Positions 24,137-36,829 of a stretch of 64,000 bases of DNA are shown piece by piece. This DNA comes from an uncultured Pelagibacteraceae bacterium (GTDB taxonomy: Bacteria; Pseudomonadota; Alphaproteobacteria; Pelagibacterales; Pelagibacteraceae). Below the pieces are notes generated by a model, which was given only the letters and a program-made list of their open reading frames with translations, was not told the DNA's origin and made no database searches. The stretch's first letter is position 1. Each line of letters opens with the position of its first letter. The position numbers and the translations under genes are program-made. The DNA lies in NCBI GenBank assembly GCA_902566775.1, contig CACFKF010000002.1, forward strand, positions 1 through 64,000, read 5' to 3'.

Positions 24137-26095
24137 ATGAGAGTTCCGATTCTTGTACCTAATATTTTTGATCATCCTTTTACCTATGAAAGTGGTGTAA
24201 TTGATGTAAAACTTGGAGACTATGTTTTAATTCCTTTTGGAAAATCTCAAGCAACTGGAGTAGTTTGGGACAAGTTTGAAAAAAAAAATAAGAAAAAATT
24301 TGTAATAAAAAAAATTATTTCAAAATTAAATGTTCCTTCGTTAAACAGAAACACTATCAATTTTCTGAATTGGTTTTCAAAATATAATTTAATTCCAAAA
24401 GGAATTGCATTAAAACTTTTATTACTTAGCAATGAGGCTATAGAAGATCTAAAATTAGAGGAATTCAAAAAATTTGAACTAAAATTCAAAAGAAAAAAAT
24501 TTTTTTTAACAGCGGAGCAAACAAATGCTTTAAATAATTTAAACAGTCAAATTGATAAATTTAGAGTTCATGTATTACAAGGAACAACAGGGTCAGGAAA
24601 AACGATTGTATATTTTGAAACTATAAAAACTATAATCGATAAAGGTTTTCAGGGTTTGATTATGTTACCTGAGATTGGTTTAACTAAACAATTTGAGGAA
24701 AAGTTTATAGAATTTTTTGGTTATAGCCCAGCAATATGGCATTCAGGAATTACAAAAAAAAATAAAAAAATAATTTGGAATGGAATTTCTACTGGTAAAA
24801 TAAAAGTAGTTATTGGTGCAAGATCATCATTATTTTTACCTTTTAAAAATTTAGGTTTAATAATAGTAGATGAAGAACACGACCAATCTTACAAACAAGA
24901 CGAAGGAGCAATATATAATGCAAGGGACATGGCGATATCTAGAGCTTACTTTCAAAATATTCCTATAAATTTAATAACATCAGTTCCATCCATAGAAACA
25001 TATGAAAATATAAAATCTAAAAAATATAAAATTTCTAAAATATTTAATAGATTTAAAAAAGCATCATTACCTAATTATGAAATTATTGATTTAAATAAAT
25101 CAAAATTGAAACCCAAATATTGGATTTCGCAAAATGTAATTGAAAAAGTTAGAAAACATCTAAAAAAAAATGATCAGGTACTTTTTTTTTTAAATAGAAG
25201 AGGATTTGCTCCATTTGTATTTTGTAAAAAATGTTTTAATAATTATATTTGTCCTAACTGTTCAATTAATTTGGTTTATCATAAACATTATGAGAATTTA
25301 TTATGTCATTACTGTGGTTACAAAGGAAATTTGAATAGAAAATGTAACGATAATGATATTTGTGATTTTATATTTAGTGGACCAGGAGTTGAGAGAATAT
25401 CTGAAGAATTAAAAAAAATCTTTCCAAATGAAAAACATATTATTTTTTCAAGCGATACGATGAATAAAAAAAAATCATCAAAAATTTTAGAAAAAATTGT
25501 AAATAATGAAATTTCAATATTAGTAGGAACTCAGCTAATATCCAAAGGTTTTCATTTTCCTAATTTAAATTGCATTGTAGTAGTTGATATAGATTTATCT
25601 TCCCATGGACATGATTTAAGAGGAGCAGAAAAAAACCTTCAATTATATCACCAGCTATCAGGAAGAGCAGGAAGGACAGGAAAACCAGCTACTGTTTATT
25701 TTCAAACTTATAATTTGAACAAAAATATGATCGTTGATATTGCTAATAAAAATCCAGATATTTTTCTTGAAAAAGAATTAAAAATTAGAAAAAAAAATAG
25801 CTTACCACCCTTTCAAAGATTTATTTCATTAATTTTATTATCGAGTGAAGAAAAAAAATTACAAAAGAACTCTCTTGAATTTAAAAATTACATAAGTAGC
25901 AAACTAAGCTCTCGTGTATTGGGCCCAGTAAATGCACCAATCTATAAAATTAGAAAAAAATTTAGAGTTAGATTATTAATCAGAGGAGAAAAAAATTTAA
26001 AGATACAAGACTCTTTATCTTCAGCAATAAAAAATTTTAAGTTTGAAAAAGGAATAAAACTGTCAGTTGATGTTGATCCAATAAGCTTCAATTAG
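24137..26095 (+). CDS. priA: Primosomal protein N' (PriA helicase)
   Basis: Helicase motifs GTTGSGKTIVYFE, VDEEHDQSYKQDEG, GTQLISKGFHFPNL, LSGRAGRTGKPA; Cys-rich zinc region 25215-25365. Confidence 0.95.
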   Translation: MRVPILVPNIFDHPFTYESGVIDVKLGDYVLIPFGKSQATGVVWDKFEKKNKKKFVIKKIISKLNVPSLNRNTINFLNWFSKYNLIPKGIALKLLLLSNEAIEDLKLEEFKKFELKFKRKKFFLTAEQTNALNNLNSQIDKFRVHVLQGTTGSGKTIVYFETIKTIIDKGFQGLIMLPEIGLTKQFEEKFIEFFGYSPAIWHSGITKKNKKIIWNGISTGKIKVVIGARSSLFLPFKNLGLIIVDEEHDQSYKQDEGAIYNARDMAISRAYFQNIPINLITSVPSIETYENIKSKKYKISKIFNRFKKASLPNYEIIDLNKSKLKPKYWISQNVIEKVRKHLKKNDQVLFFLNRRGFAPFVFCKKCFNNYICPNCSINLVYHKHYENLLCHYCGYKGNLNRKCNDNDICDFIFSGPGVERISEELKKIFPNEKHIIFSSDTMNKKKSSKILEKIVNNEISILVGTQLISKGFHFPNLNCIVVVDIDLSSHGHDLRGAEKNLQLYHQLSGRAGRTGKPATVYFQTYNLNKNMIVDIANKNPDIFLEKELKIRKKNSLPPFQRFISLILLSSEEKKLQKNSLEFKNYISSKLSSRVLGPVNAPIYKIRKKFRVRLLIRGEKNLKIQDSLSSAIKNFKFEKGIKLSVDVDPISFN

Positions 26096-26172
26096 TGGTA
26101 AAAAACGAGATTTTTTTGCATTATGTCTCACTTGAAGACACAAGATTCATGTGCTAATTAAATTCAACTTTA

Positions 26173-26205
26173 TATAATTCATCTACTATAACTAGGGGAT
26201 CTAAA
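26173..26205 (+). promoter_or_regulatory. Possible promoter -10 and ribosome binding site upstream of atpH
   Basis: Consensus TATAAT at 26173-26178 with no strong -35; AGGGG upstream of the TTG start at 26206. Confidence 0.35.
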
Positions 26206-26763
26206 TTGAGTAAAAACAAAAATTTTTCTGATACAGCAGCAAGCAGGTATTCTCTTGCTCTTTATGAGCTTGCTGAAGAAAACAAGTGTATCCAAGAAAT
26301 TGAAAGTCAATCCACTGCATTGATTAAACTTATTGATCAAAGCAAGGATTTTAAATTCATAATAAGCAACCCTACAAATAAAAAAGAAGACCAAATAAAT
26401 ATATTAAATAAAATTTCGGAACATTATAATTTTAATATTTTTTTAAAAAAGTTTTTATGTTTTTTAGTAGAAAAAAGAAGGTTATTTTTTTTACAAAATA
26501 TTTTAAGAAACTTTGTTGATATTTGTTCTAAAAAAAAAGGCGAAGTAAAAGCGAAATTGATTGCTGCAAAACAACTTAATAATGATGAAGTAAACAAAAT
26601 TAAAGATGAACTATCAAAAGATTTTAGCAACAAAATAAAATTAGATTATAGACATGATCCTAGCTTAGTAGGAGGATTAATAATTCAAGTTGGAAGTGTG
26701 ATGATAGATACATCAATAAAAAGTAAATTAAGACAATTAGAAAATAAAATGATAGGAAATTAA
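26206..26763 (+). CDS. atpH: ATP synthase F1 delta subunit
   Basis: SRYSLALYELAEE, RYDHDPSLVGG-like tail (DYRHDPSLVGGLIIQVGSVMIDTSIKSKLRQLE); first gene of the F1 operon; TTG start. Confidence 0.95.
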   Translation: MSKNKNFSDTAASRYSLALYELAEENKCIQEIESQSTALIKLIDQSKDFKFIISNPTNKKEDQINILNKISEHYNFNIFLKKFLCFLVEKRRLFFLQNILRNFVDICSKKKGEVKAKLIAAKQLNNDEVNKIKDELSKDFSNKIKLDYRHDPSLVGGLIIQVGSVMIDTSIKSKLRQLENKMIGN

Positions 26764-28299
26764 ATGGATATAAATCCTTCAGAAGTTACAAAAATATTAA
26801 AAGAACAAATAAAAAAATATGGAGATAAAGCTGAAGTAACTGAAGTTGGGCAAGTTTTATCCGTAGGAGATGGTATTGCTAGAATTTATGGATTAGACAA
26901 TGTGCAAGCTGGAGAAATGGTTGAGTTTGCGGATAGCTCTAAAGGAATGGCTCTGAACTTAGAAAATGACAATGTTGGTGTTGTAATTTTTGGAGATGAT
27001 AAAAATATTAAAGAAGGTGATACTGTTAAGAGAACAGGTTCGATAGTTGATGTACCAGTTGGTAAAGAATTATTAGGTAGAGTAGTTGATGCTTTAGGTA
27101 ATCCAATAGATGGTAAGGGGGCATTAGACAAGGGTTTAAAAAGAAACAGAGTAGAAGTTAAGGCTCCAGGTATTATTCCAAGGCAATCAGTTTCAGAACC
27201 AATGCAAAGTGGATTAAAAGCAATCGATAGTTTAATTCCGGTTGGTAGAGGACAACGTGAATTAATTATTGGTGATAGACAAACTGGAAAAACAGCAGTT
27301 GCTATTGATACAATTATTAATCAAAAAGAAATAAACCAGTCAGGAGATGAAAAACAAAAGTTATATTGTATATATGTTGCTGTAGGTCAAAAAAGATCTA
27401 CCGTTGCTCAAATTGTAAAAACTTTAGAAGATTCTGGAGCAATGGAATATACAACAATTGTTTCTGCAACAGCATCTGATCCTGCTCCACTTCAATTTCT
27501 TGCCCCATATACGGGATGTACAATGGGAGAATACTTTAGAGATAATGGTATGCATGCTTTAATTATATATGATGATTTATCAAAACAAGCAGTAGCTTAT
27601 AGACAAATGTCCCTTTTATTAAGAAGACCTCCTGGAAGAGAAGCTTACCCAGGTGATGTATTTTATTTACATAGTCGATTGTTAGAAAGAGCAGCAAAAT
27701 TAAGTGATGAAAATGGGGGTGGATCTTTAACTGCATTACCAATTATAGAAACTCAAGCCGGAGATGTATCAGCCTATATACCCACTAATGTAATTTCTAT
27801 TACTGATGGTCAAATATTTTTGGAAACAGAGCTATTCAATCAAGGTATTAGACCTGCTGTAAATGTTGGATTATCTGTCTCAAGGGTTGGTTCTGCGGCA
27901 CAAACAAAGGCAATGAAAAAAGTTGCAGGTTCAATAAAGTTAGAACTTGCACAGTACAGAGAAATGGCTGCTTTTGCTCAGTTTGGTTCTGATTTAGATG
28001 CGTCTACACAAAGATTATTAAACAGAGGTTCAAAACTAACTGAATTGTTAAAACAAAAACAGTATTCTCCAATGTCAGTAGCAGAACAAGTAATATCAGT
28101 ATTTTGTGGAGTTAAAGGTTATTTGGATGACATTGAATTGAAAGATATAAATGAATTTGAAAGTAAAATTTTATCAAAATGCAAAACTGAAAATCCAGAA
28201 ATTTTAGAAGCAATCAAAAAGTCAGGTAAACTAGAAGAAGAAACGGAAAAATCTTTAATAAAATTAATCGAAGAATTAAAAAAAGAATTTAAATCTTAA
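26764..28299 (+). CDS. atpA: ATP synthase F1 alpha subunit
   Basis: [44 protein letters not shown]. Confidence 0.99.
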   Translation: MDINPSEVTKILKEQIKKYGDKAEVTEVGQVLSVGDGIARIYGLDNVQAGEMVEFADSSKGMALNLENDNVGVVIFGDDKNIKEGDTVKRTGSIVDVPVGKELLGRVVDALGNPIDGKGALDKGLKRNRVEVKAPGIIPRQSVSEPMQSGLKAIDSLIPVGRGQRELIIGDRQTGKTAVAIDTIINQKEINQSGDEKQKLYCIYVAVGQKRSTVAQIVKTLEDSGAMEYTTIVSATASDPAPLQFLAPYTGCTMGEYFRDNGMHALIIYDDLSKQAVAYRQMSLLLRRPPGREAYPGDVFYLHSRLLERAAKLSDENGGGSLTALPIIETQAGDVSAYIPTNVISITDGQIFLETELFNQGIRPAVNVGLSVSRVGSAAQTKAMKKVAGSIKLELAQYREMAAFAQFGSDLDASTQRLLNRGSKLTELLKQKQYSPMSVAEQVISVFCGVKGYLDDIELKDINEFESKILSKCKTENPEILEAIKKSGKLEEETEKSLIKLIEELKKEFKS

Positions 28300-28303
28300 A
28301 TAT

Positions 28304-30602
<2,299 letters not shown>

Positions 30603-30603
<1 letters not shown>

Positions 30604-31004
30604 TGAGTGAAGTTTTTAAACTTGAAATAGTAAACCCAGAAAAATCATTTTTATTAAAAGATAAAGTATCCGAGGTGGTAATCCCTGCTTATGAAGGTGA
30701 AATGGGAATATTAAAAGACCACATATCAATAATATCTTTTTTAAAGCCTGGACTAGTAAAAGTTTTTGAAACTGGTTCTAATCAAGAAACTTATTATGTA
30801 GAAGATGGAATAATTGAATTTAAGGATAACTGTTTATCAATATTAACAAGCAAAATTTTTGATATAAAAAAAATAGATAAAAATGCTTTAAGAGAAGATT
30901 TGGCTAAAGCAGAAAAAGACACAAAAAATAATGATATTTCTGACCAAAAAAAATACTTACTTGACCAAAAGATTGAAGTACTAAAATCGTTAACTCTGAA
31001 TTAG
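30603..31004 (+). CDS. atpC: ATP synthase F1 epsilon subunit
   Basis: EVVIPAYEGEMGILKDHISIISFLKPGLV; last gene of the atp operon. Confidence 0.96.
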
Positions 31005-31477
31005 TTTAATATTTTTTTTATTTCATGTTTAATATTTTTATAAACTTCAAGTTTAAAATTTACAGCTATTTTTGTTAAATCATCTAAGTTAATCCATTTC
31101 CAGTCCAGAAATTCTGGGTGTTTAGTATTTATATTAATTTCTGATTCATTTCCAATAAATCGCATAACAAACCATTTTTGTATTTGACCTTTAAATTTAC
31201 CTTTCCAAATAATCCCAATTAAGTGATCAGGTAATATATATGTAAATTTTCTATCAATTTCTTGAATAAGTTTTACACTTTTAATGCTAGTTTCTTCTTT
31301 TAACTCTCTTAAAGCGGCTTCATAATAATTTTCACCATTATCAATACCTCCCTGCGGCATTTGCCAGAAATTTTTTGGATTATCAATTCTTTTTGCAACA
31401 AATACTTTATTTTCATTGTTTAATACAACAATACCTACACCATTTCGTAATGGTAAATTCTTGTATTTTTTTCTCAC
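31001..31477 (-). CDS. rppH: RNA pyrophosphohydrolase (Nudix)
   Basis: YKNLPLRNGVGIVVLN, WQMPQGGIDNGENYYEAALRELKEETSI Nudix box. Confidence 0.92.
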   Translation of the reverse strand: MRKKYKNLPLRNGVGIVVLNNENKVFVAKRIDNPKNFWQMPQGGIDNGENYYEAALRELKEETSIKSVKLIQEIDRKFTYILPDHLIGIIWKGKFKGQIQKWFVMRFIGNESEININTKHPEFLDWKWINLDDLTKIAVNFKLEVYKNIKHEIKKILN

Positions 31478-31479
31478 GA

Positions 31480-32607
31480 TTATCCGTTGAAAAGTTTTAC
31501 TGCAAAGTTTAACTGGTTATCAGTCTTAGTATTAATTACAAAAGCATCTGAACTCTCTTCAATTTGAATATCAGGATTTACACCAACTTCTGAAATAGAC
31601 TCACCCGATGGCAAATAGTATTTTGAAATTGTTAGTCTAATTGCTCCCTCATTTTTCAAAGGAATTATTGATTGTACTGAACCTTTTCCATAACTACTTT
31701 CTCCTACAAGAATTGCTCTTTTGTGTTGTTTTAGTGCACCAGCGACGATTTCTGAAGCTGAAGCAGAACCATAATTAATCAAAATTATTAAACTTTTTCC
31801 ATTTGTTAAATCTCCTTTTTTTGCAAACCATTTTTTATTTTCAGATTTTTTTCTTCCTTTTGTCGAAACTATTTCTCCATCTTCAAGAAAAAAATCAGTA
31901 ATTTTTATTGCTTGCGATAATAGTCCACCAGGATTGTTTCTTAAGTCTAAAATATATCCTTTAAGATCTTTTTTGTTGAATTCTCTAATTTTTTTTTTAA
32001 TCTGATCAGAACTATTTTCGTTAAAAGATGTCAGTCTTAAATATCCAATATTACCATCTATATATTTTGATTTTACTGATTCAATTTTTATTATTTCTCT
32101 TGTGATATTAAAAATAATTGCTTTTTTTGTACCTATTCTTCTAATAGTAATTTCAATATCTGATCCTACTGGTCCTCTCATCAATTCAACAGCTTCAGTT
32201 AACGATTTACCTTGAACTTGAATATCATTTATTTTTACTATGTAATCTCCCGCTTTTACTCCAACTCGTGATGCTGGAGAATTATCGATTGGAGAAATAA
32301 CTTTTACCACACCATGCTCCATACCAACTTCAATTCCCAGTCCTCCAAATTGACCACTAGTTTCTGTTTGCATGTCATCAAGCATTTTAGGAGACATGTA
32401 AGCCGAATATGGATCCAAAGATTGCAAAACCCCATTAATTGCGGCGTCCATTACTTCGCTTTGATTAATTTCTTCCACATATTCTTCGTCAATTTTACTC
32501 AGAACTTCACTAAATAGATCTATTTTTTGATAAATATTTTTTTCTGTTTCAGCAAAACTTTTTCCAATTAAAAATAAATAAAACAATAATGCTATTATTA
32601 ACTTCAT
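31480..32607 (-). CDS. ctpA: Carboxyl-terminal processing protease (S41)
   Basis: Signal-like N-terminus; PDZ region QFGGLGIEVGMEHGVVKVISPIDNSPASRVGVKAGD; LRNNPGGLL; GSASASEIVAGAL; GKGSVQ. Confidence 0.94.
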   Translation of the reverse strand: MKLIIALLFYLFLIGKSFAETEKNIYQKIDLFSEVLSKIDEEYVEEINQSEVMDAAINGVLQSLDPYSAYMSPKMLDDMQTETSGQFGGLGIEVGMEHGVVKVISPIDNSPASRVGVKAGDYIVKINDIQVQGKSLTEAVELMRGPVGSDIEITIRRIGTKKAIIFNITREIIKIESVKSKYIDGNIGYLRLTSFNENSSDQIKKKIREFNKKDLKGYILDLRNNPGGLLSQAIKITDFFLEDGEIVSTKGRKKSENKKWFAKKGDLTNGKSLIILINYGSASASEIVAGALKQHKRAILVGESSYGKGSVQSIIPLKNEGAIRLTISKYYLPSGESISEVGVNPDIQIEESSDAFVINTKTDNQLNFAVKLFNG

Positions 32608-32954
32608 ATTAAAATTTTTTCTTTTGGAATTAGTTCAGACCACATTTTTTCCAAATCATAAAACTTTCTTTTTTCTGGATTAAAAATATGTACAACAACA
32701 TCGATTCCATCAATTAATTTCCAGTCATTGCTATTGATGCCTTCAATTTTGCAATTTGAAATTCCATTGGTTTTAAATTTTTCTAATACAATTTCTGATA
32801 ATGCTTGTATGTGTCTGGAAGACGTACCACTAGCAATTATTAAATGATCTGCCATTGAACTTTTATTTTCTAAATTTATAGATACTATATCTAATGCTTT
32901 GTTTGAATCTAAAGTGTTTATTATTATTTTTTTTAAATCAAATATTTTATCCAT
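32604..32954 (-). CDS. rsfS: Ribosomal silencing factor RsfS
   Basis: SMADHLIIASGTSSRHIQAL, DWKLIDGIDVVVHIFNPEKRKFYDLEKMW. Confidence 0.95.
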   Translation of the reverse strand: MDKIFDLKKIIINTLDSNKALDIVSINLENKSSMADHLIIASGTSSRHIQALSEIVLEKFKTNGISNCKIEGINSNDWKLIDGIDVVVHIFNPEKRKFYDLEKMWSELIPKEKILI

Positions 32955-32972
32955 TTAATTATAAAAATCTTA

Positions 32973-33494
32973 TCAAATTTTTCTTAATTGAGAAGATGAA
33001 ATATTTACCTTTTTAAACTTAACAAAGCTCAAACTTCTCTTATTTAATTGTTTATAAGCAATTGATTTTAGAGATTTAGCTCTATAACCTTTTCTATCAA
33101 ATACTAAAATATTACACTTTTTTAAAATGGATTTCCATTTATGCCATTTATGAAAATTAATAAGATTATCAGCCCCCATAATAAAAAAAATATCTAGTTT
33201 TTTATTATTTTTTTTTACATAATTAATAAGATTTATAGTTTTATTTGATTTTATTTTTTTTTCATAAAACTTAATTTTAATAAATTTTTTTTTTTTTGTA
33301 ATTTTTTTTGCAAAATTAATTCTTGATTTTAAATTTAAACTGCTTTTCCTTTTAAAAGGATTTTTTTGTGTTATTGCCCAAATTATATAATTTAATTTAA
33401 ATCTTTTTTTTGACTCCTTAGATATTTCCACATGTCCTTTATGAGCAGGATCAAATGTTCCACCTAAAATTCCAATTTTTAATTTTTTACTCAA
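32973..33494 (-). CDS. nadD: Nicotinate-nucleotide adenylyltransferase
   Basis: LSKKLKIGILGGTFDPAHKGHVEIS; FFIMGADNLINFHKWHKW; ISSSQLRKI. TTG start at 33494 sits 1 nt after the proA stop; the longer ORF to 33635 would run into proA. Confidence 0.9.
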   Translation of the reverse strand: MSKKLKIGILGGTFDPAHKGHVEISKESKKRFKLNYIIWAITQKNPFKRKSSLNLKSRINFAKKITKKKKFIKIKFYEKKIKSNKTINLINYVKKNNKKLDIFFIMGADNLINFHKWHKWKSILKKCNILVFDRKGYRAKSLKSIAYKQLNKRSLSFVKFKKVNISSSQLRKI

Positions 33495-33495
33495 T

Positions 33496-34746
33496 TTATT
33501 TCCTAGTTTGTCCTTGTCCCAAAACCTCATATTTATATGAAACCAATTGTTCCAATCCCACAGGACCTCTTGGGGGAAGTTTGTTAGTTGATATGCCAAC
33601 TTCACCACCAAATCCAAACTCGCCACCATCTGCAAATTGTGTTGAGGAATTATGAATCGCTATTGAGCTTTTGACATTTTTTAAGAATTTATTTGCTGAT
33701 TTTTTATTTTTTGTAATAATACTATCTGTATGCATTGTTCCATATTTATTCACATGTTCAATAGCACTTTCTAAGTTTTTTACACATTTTACTGAAACGG
33801 TTGCACTTAAATATTCAGTTGACCAATCCTTTTCTTTAGCTAAAAAAAACTTTCCCTTATAATATTTTTTCAAATAACTATCTCCAATAATTTTACAATT
33901 ATTTATTGCAAGTTTATTTAGTATTGGATTACAAAATTTTTTTACAATTTTTTTATGCATAAGTATAGTTTCGGTAGCACCACAAATACTAGTATTTCGA
34001 AGTTTTGCGTTATGTACAACTTTAATAGCCATTTTTAAATCAACATCTTTATCTAGATAAGTGTGACAGACACCTTCTAAGTGACCTATTATAGGAATTT
34101 TTGAAAATTTTTGAACTTTAGTTACTAAACTTTTGCCACCTCTTGGAATAATTATATCAATATATTTAGACATATTTGAAAGCATAAAATTTACATAACT
34201 TCTCTCTTTCTTTTCAATTAATTGTACATAATTAGGATCAATTTTATTTGCTTTTAACGCTTTTCGAAATAATGAAACCAGTATTTTATTTGAATTTAAC
34301 GCTTCCTTTCCACCTCTTAAAATTACGGCATTTCCAGATTTAAAACATAAACTAGAGATATCAGAAACAACATTAGGTCTACTTTCAAAAATAATTCCAA
34401 CAACACCCAAGGGTATTGAAACTCTTTTGATTAACAATTTATTTGGTCTTTTCCATTTTCCTAAAGTAACATCAATTGGATCTTTTAATTTTCTAACATT
34501 TTTTATTGCTACACACATATTATCTAATTTTTTTTGATTAATAGATAGTCTTTCAATTAAATTAGCTTTGAGTTTTTTTCTTAGAGCCAACTTAATATCT
34601 ATTCTATTTTTATTAATTATTAATTTTTTATTTTTTTTAATTAAATTTATATATCGGTCTAATACTTTATTTTTTTCTTTAGAATTAATTTTATTTTTAG
34701 AAGCAATAATTGCTTTTTTCCCAATTAAATTCATGAAATTTTTCAT
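33496..34746 (-). CDS. proA: Gamma-glutamyl phosphate reductase
   Basis: PLGVVGIIFESRPNVVSDISSLCFKSGNAVILRGGKEAL, DSIITKN, SIAIHNSSTQFADGGEFGFGGEVGISTNKLPPRGPVGLEQLVSYKY. Confidence 0.97.
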   Translation of the reverse strand: MKNFMNLIGKKAIIASKNKINSKEKNKVLDRYINLIKKNKKLIINKNRIDIKLALRKKLKANLIERLSINQKKLDNMCVAIKNVRKLKDPIDVTLGKWKRPNKLLIKRVSIPLGVVGIIFESRPNVVSDISSLCFKSGNAVILRGGKEALNSNKILVSLFRKALKANKIDPNYVQLIEKKERSYVNFMLSNMSKYIDIIIPRGGKSLVTKVQKFSKIPIIGHLEGVCHTYLDKDVDLKMAIKVVHNAKLRNTSICGATETILMHKKIVKKFCNPILNKLAINNCKIIGDSYLKKYYKGKFFLAKEKDWSTEYLSATVSVKCVKNLESAIEHVNKYGTMHTDSIITKNKKSANKFLKNVKSSIAIHNSSTQFADGGEFGFGGEVGISTNKLPPRGPVGLEQLVSYKYEVLGQGQTRK

Positions 34747-34749
34747 TTT

Positions 34750-35856
34750 TTATACTTCCACCATATCATCTTTATGAACGACTTCAGATTTTGCAATGTA
34801 ACCAAGTAGCTCTCTAATATTACTTGAATGATGTCCTTTAATTTTATTAATTTCATCTGAAGAAAACGAGCTTAATCCTCTTGCACATTCTTCATTATTT
34901 TTATCAACAATTTTAATATGATCTCCTTTATTAAATTTTCCAAAAACATTTATGATGCCAGCAGCTAATAAACTTTTCCCTTTTTTTAATGCTTGTTTAG
35001 CACCATCATCAATTACCAACTTTCCCCTTGGAGCAATTGAACCAACTATCCATTTTTTTCTAGCATCTAACTTGGAAATTTTTGGTAAAAACCACGTACA
35101 ATTATTTTTTTTTATTATTTGTTGAATAGGTCTTTCTAGCAATCCGTTAGCAATAGCCATAACACATCCTGATAATTGACATATTTTTGCTGCATCAATT
35201 TTTGTTTTCATTCCACCTGTACCATGTTCGCTAATGCTATTAGTTGAAATTTTTTCAATTTTATTATCAATATTGTTTATTTCTTTTATTAGTTTTACAT
35301 TTTTATCCAGTTTTGGGTTTTTGGTGTATAGTCCATCTACATCTGACAACAAAATTAAACAATCAGCGCCAGATATTTGAGCTACTCTTGAAGCTAACCG
35401 GTCGTTATCTCCATATTTTATTTCTGTAGTTGCTGTACTATCATTTTCATTTACAATGGGAACAAAACCTAATTCAAATAAGTTTTCAAAAGTTCTTTTT
35501 GCATTCATTGACCTTCTTCGTTGTTCAGTATCCTCTAAAGTTAATAATATTTGAGATATATTAATTTTATTTTTAGAAAATGTTTTGTTAAAAAGATTCA
35601 TTAATTCTATTTGACCAATAGAAGCAATAGCTTGACTTTTATCTAATTTTAAATTTTTTTTATTTATATTAAGTTTTTTGCAACCAATTGCAATTGCTCC
35701 CGAGCTAACAATAATTACTTTTTTATTTTTTTCTAATAATTTTTTTATATCTTTTGAAAATTCTGATAACCATTTTACTCTAACTTTTTTTGATTTATCT
35801 ATAAGTAAAGATGAACCAATTTTAATAACAATTTTTTTTGAATTATTAAGATACAT
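34750..35856 (-). CDS. proB: Glutamate 5-kinase with PUA domain
   Basis: IVIKIGSSLL, VSSGAIAIG, NENDSTATTEIKYGDNDRLASRVAQISGADCLILLSDVDGLYT, GTGGMKTKIDAA. Confidence 0.97.
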   Translation of the reverse strand: MYLNNSKKIVIKIGSSLLIDKSKKVRVKWLSEFSKDIKKLLEKNKKVIIVSSGAIAIGCKKLNINKKNLKLDKSQAIASIGQIELMNLFNKTFSKNKINISQILLTLEDTEQRRRSMNAKRTFENLFELGFVPIVNENDSTATTEIKYGDNDRLASRVAQISGADCLILLSDVDGLYTKNPKLDKNVKLIKEINNIDNKIEKISTNSISEHGTGGMKTKIDAAKICQLSGCVMAIANGLLERPIQQIIKKNNCTWFLPKISKLDARKKWIVGSIAPRGKLVIDDGAKQALKKGKSLLAAGIINVFGKFNKGDHIKIVDKNNEECARGLSSFSSDEINKIKGHHSSNIRELLGYIAKSEVVHKDDMVEV

Positions 35857-36829
35857 AATTTAATAGTTTTGATTTAATTTTTTTTACAGAATCTTTATTA
35901 AAAGTAGATAAAGCTATCACCTCACTTTTTTTGTTTTTCGAAAAGTTTTTAACAATCTTTTTTACAGTTTTTTTATCCAATAAATCAATTTTATTTAACA
36001 CTATTACTTCTTTTTTTTTTAACAATTCCTTACTATAATTCCCTAATTCTTTTTTAATTTGATTATATGATTTTTCTAAATTTTCCTCAGTTATGTCAAT
36101 CAAATGAAGTAACGTTTTGCATCTTTCAATATGTTTTAAAAATTTAATTCCTAAGCCTACTCCAGTATGAGCACCTTCAATTAACCCAGGTATATCTGCT
36201 AAAGTGATTTCTTTATCACTATAAGTGGCAACACCCAAATTAGGATTAAGAGTTGTAAATTTATAATTTGCAATTTTAGGATTTGCATTTGTAATTGCAG
36301 CAAGCAAACTTGATTTTCCCGCATTGGGCAAACCTAAAATACCTATATCAGCAATTGTTTTTAATTGTAGCCATATCCAATATTCTTCCCCCAAAGTTCC
36401 TTTTGTAAATTTTCTCGGGGCACGATTCGTGGAACTTTTAAAATTTGTATTTCCCAATCCACCCTTCCCACCATTGGCTACAACAAATTCTTCTTTTTCT
36501 TTTTTAAAATCAAACAGTAAAGTTTTATTATCTTCTTCTAAAATTTGGGTTCCTAAAGGAACTCTTAAATATAAATCTTTTCCATTTCTTCCAGTTTTAT
36601 TTTTGCCCATTCCATTTTGACCTTTTTCTGCTTTAAAATGTTGTGTGTATCGATAATCTATCAAAGTGTTTAAATTTCTTTCAGCTATAAGAATTATTGA
36701 GGCGCCCTTACCTCCATTTCCGCCATCAGGTCCGCCAAATTCTATAAATTTTTCTCTTCTCATGCTGGCAGAACCTGAGCCACCATCACCTGCTTTTACA
36801 AAAATTTTTACTTGATCTAAGAATTTCAT
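35846..36829 (-). CDS. obgE: Obg-family GTPase
   Basis: MKFLDQVKIFVKAGDGGSGSASMRREKFIEFGGPDGGNGGKG; GLPNAGKSSLLAAIT; DIPGLIEGAHTGVGLG. Confidence 0.97.
   Translation of the reverse strand: MKFLDQVKIFVKAGDGGSGSASMRREKFIEFGGPDGGNGGKGASIILIAERNLNTLIDYRYTQHFKAEKGQNGMGKNKTGRNGKDLYLRVPLGTQILEEDNKTLLFDFKKEKEEFVVANGGKGGLGNTNFKSSTNRAPRKFTKGTLGEEYWIWLQLKTIADIGILGLPNAGKSSLLAAITNANPKIANYKFTTLNPNLGVATYSDKEITLADIPGLIEGAHTGVGLGIKFLKHIERCKTLLHLIDITEENLEKSYNQIKKELGNYSKELLKKKEVIVLNKIDLLDKKTVKKIVKNFSKNKKSEVIALSTFNKDSVKKIKSKLLNYVS

Noticed and set aside
33495-33635. N-terminal extension of nadD in the ORF track
   Set aside because: It is out-of-frame proA sequence; NadD begins at LSKKLKIGILGG with a TTG start.
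33455-33655. Plus-strand ORF over the nadD/proA junction
   Set aside because: Antisense to conserved proA C-terminus and nadD N-terminus; no recognisable domain.
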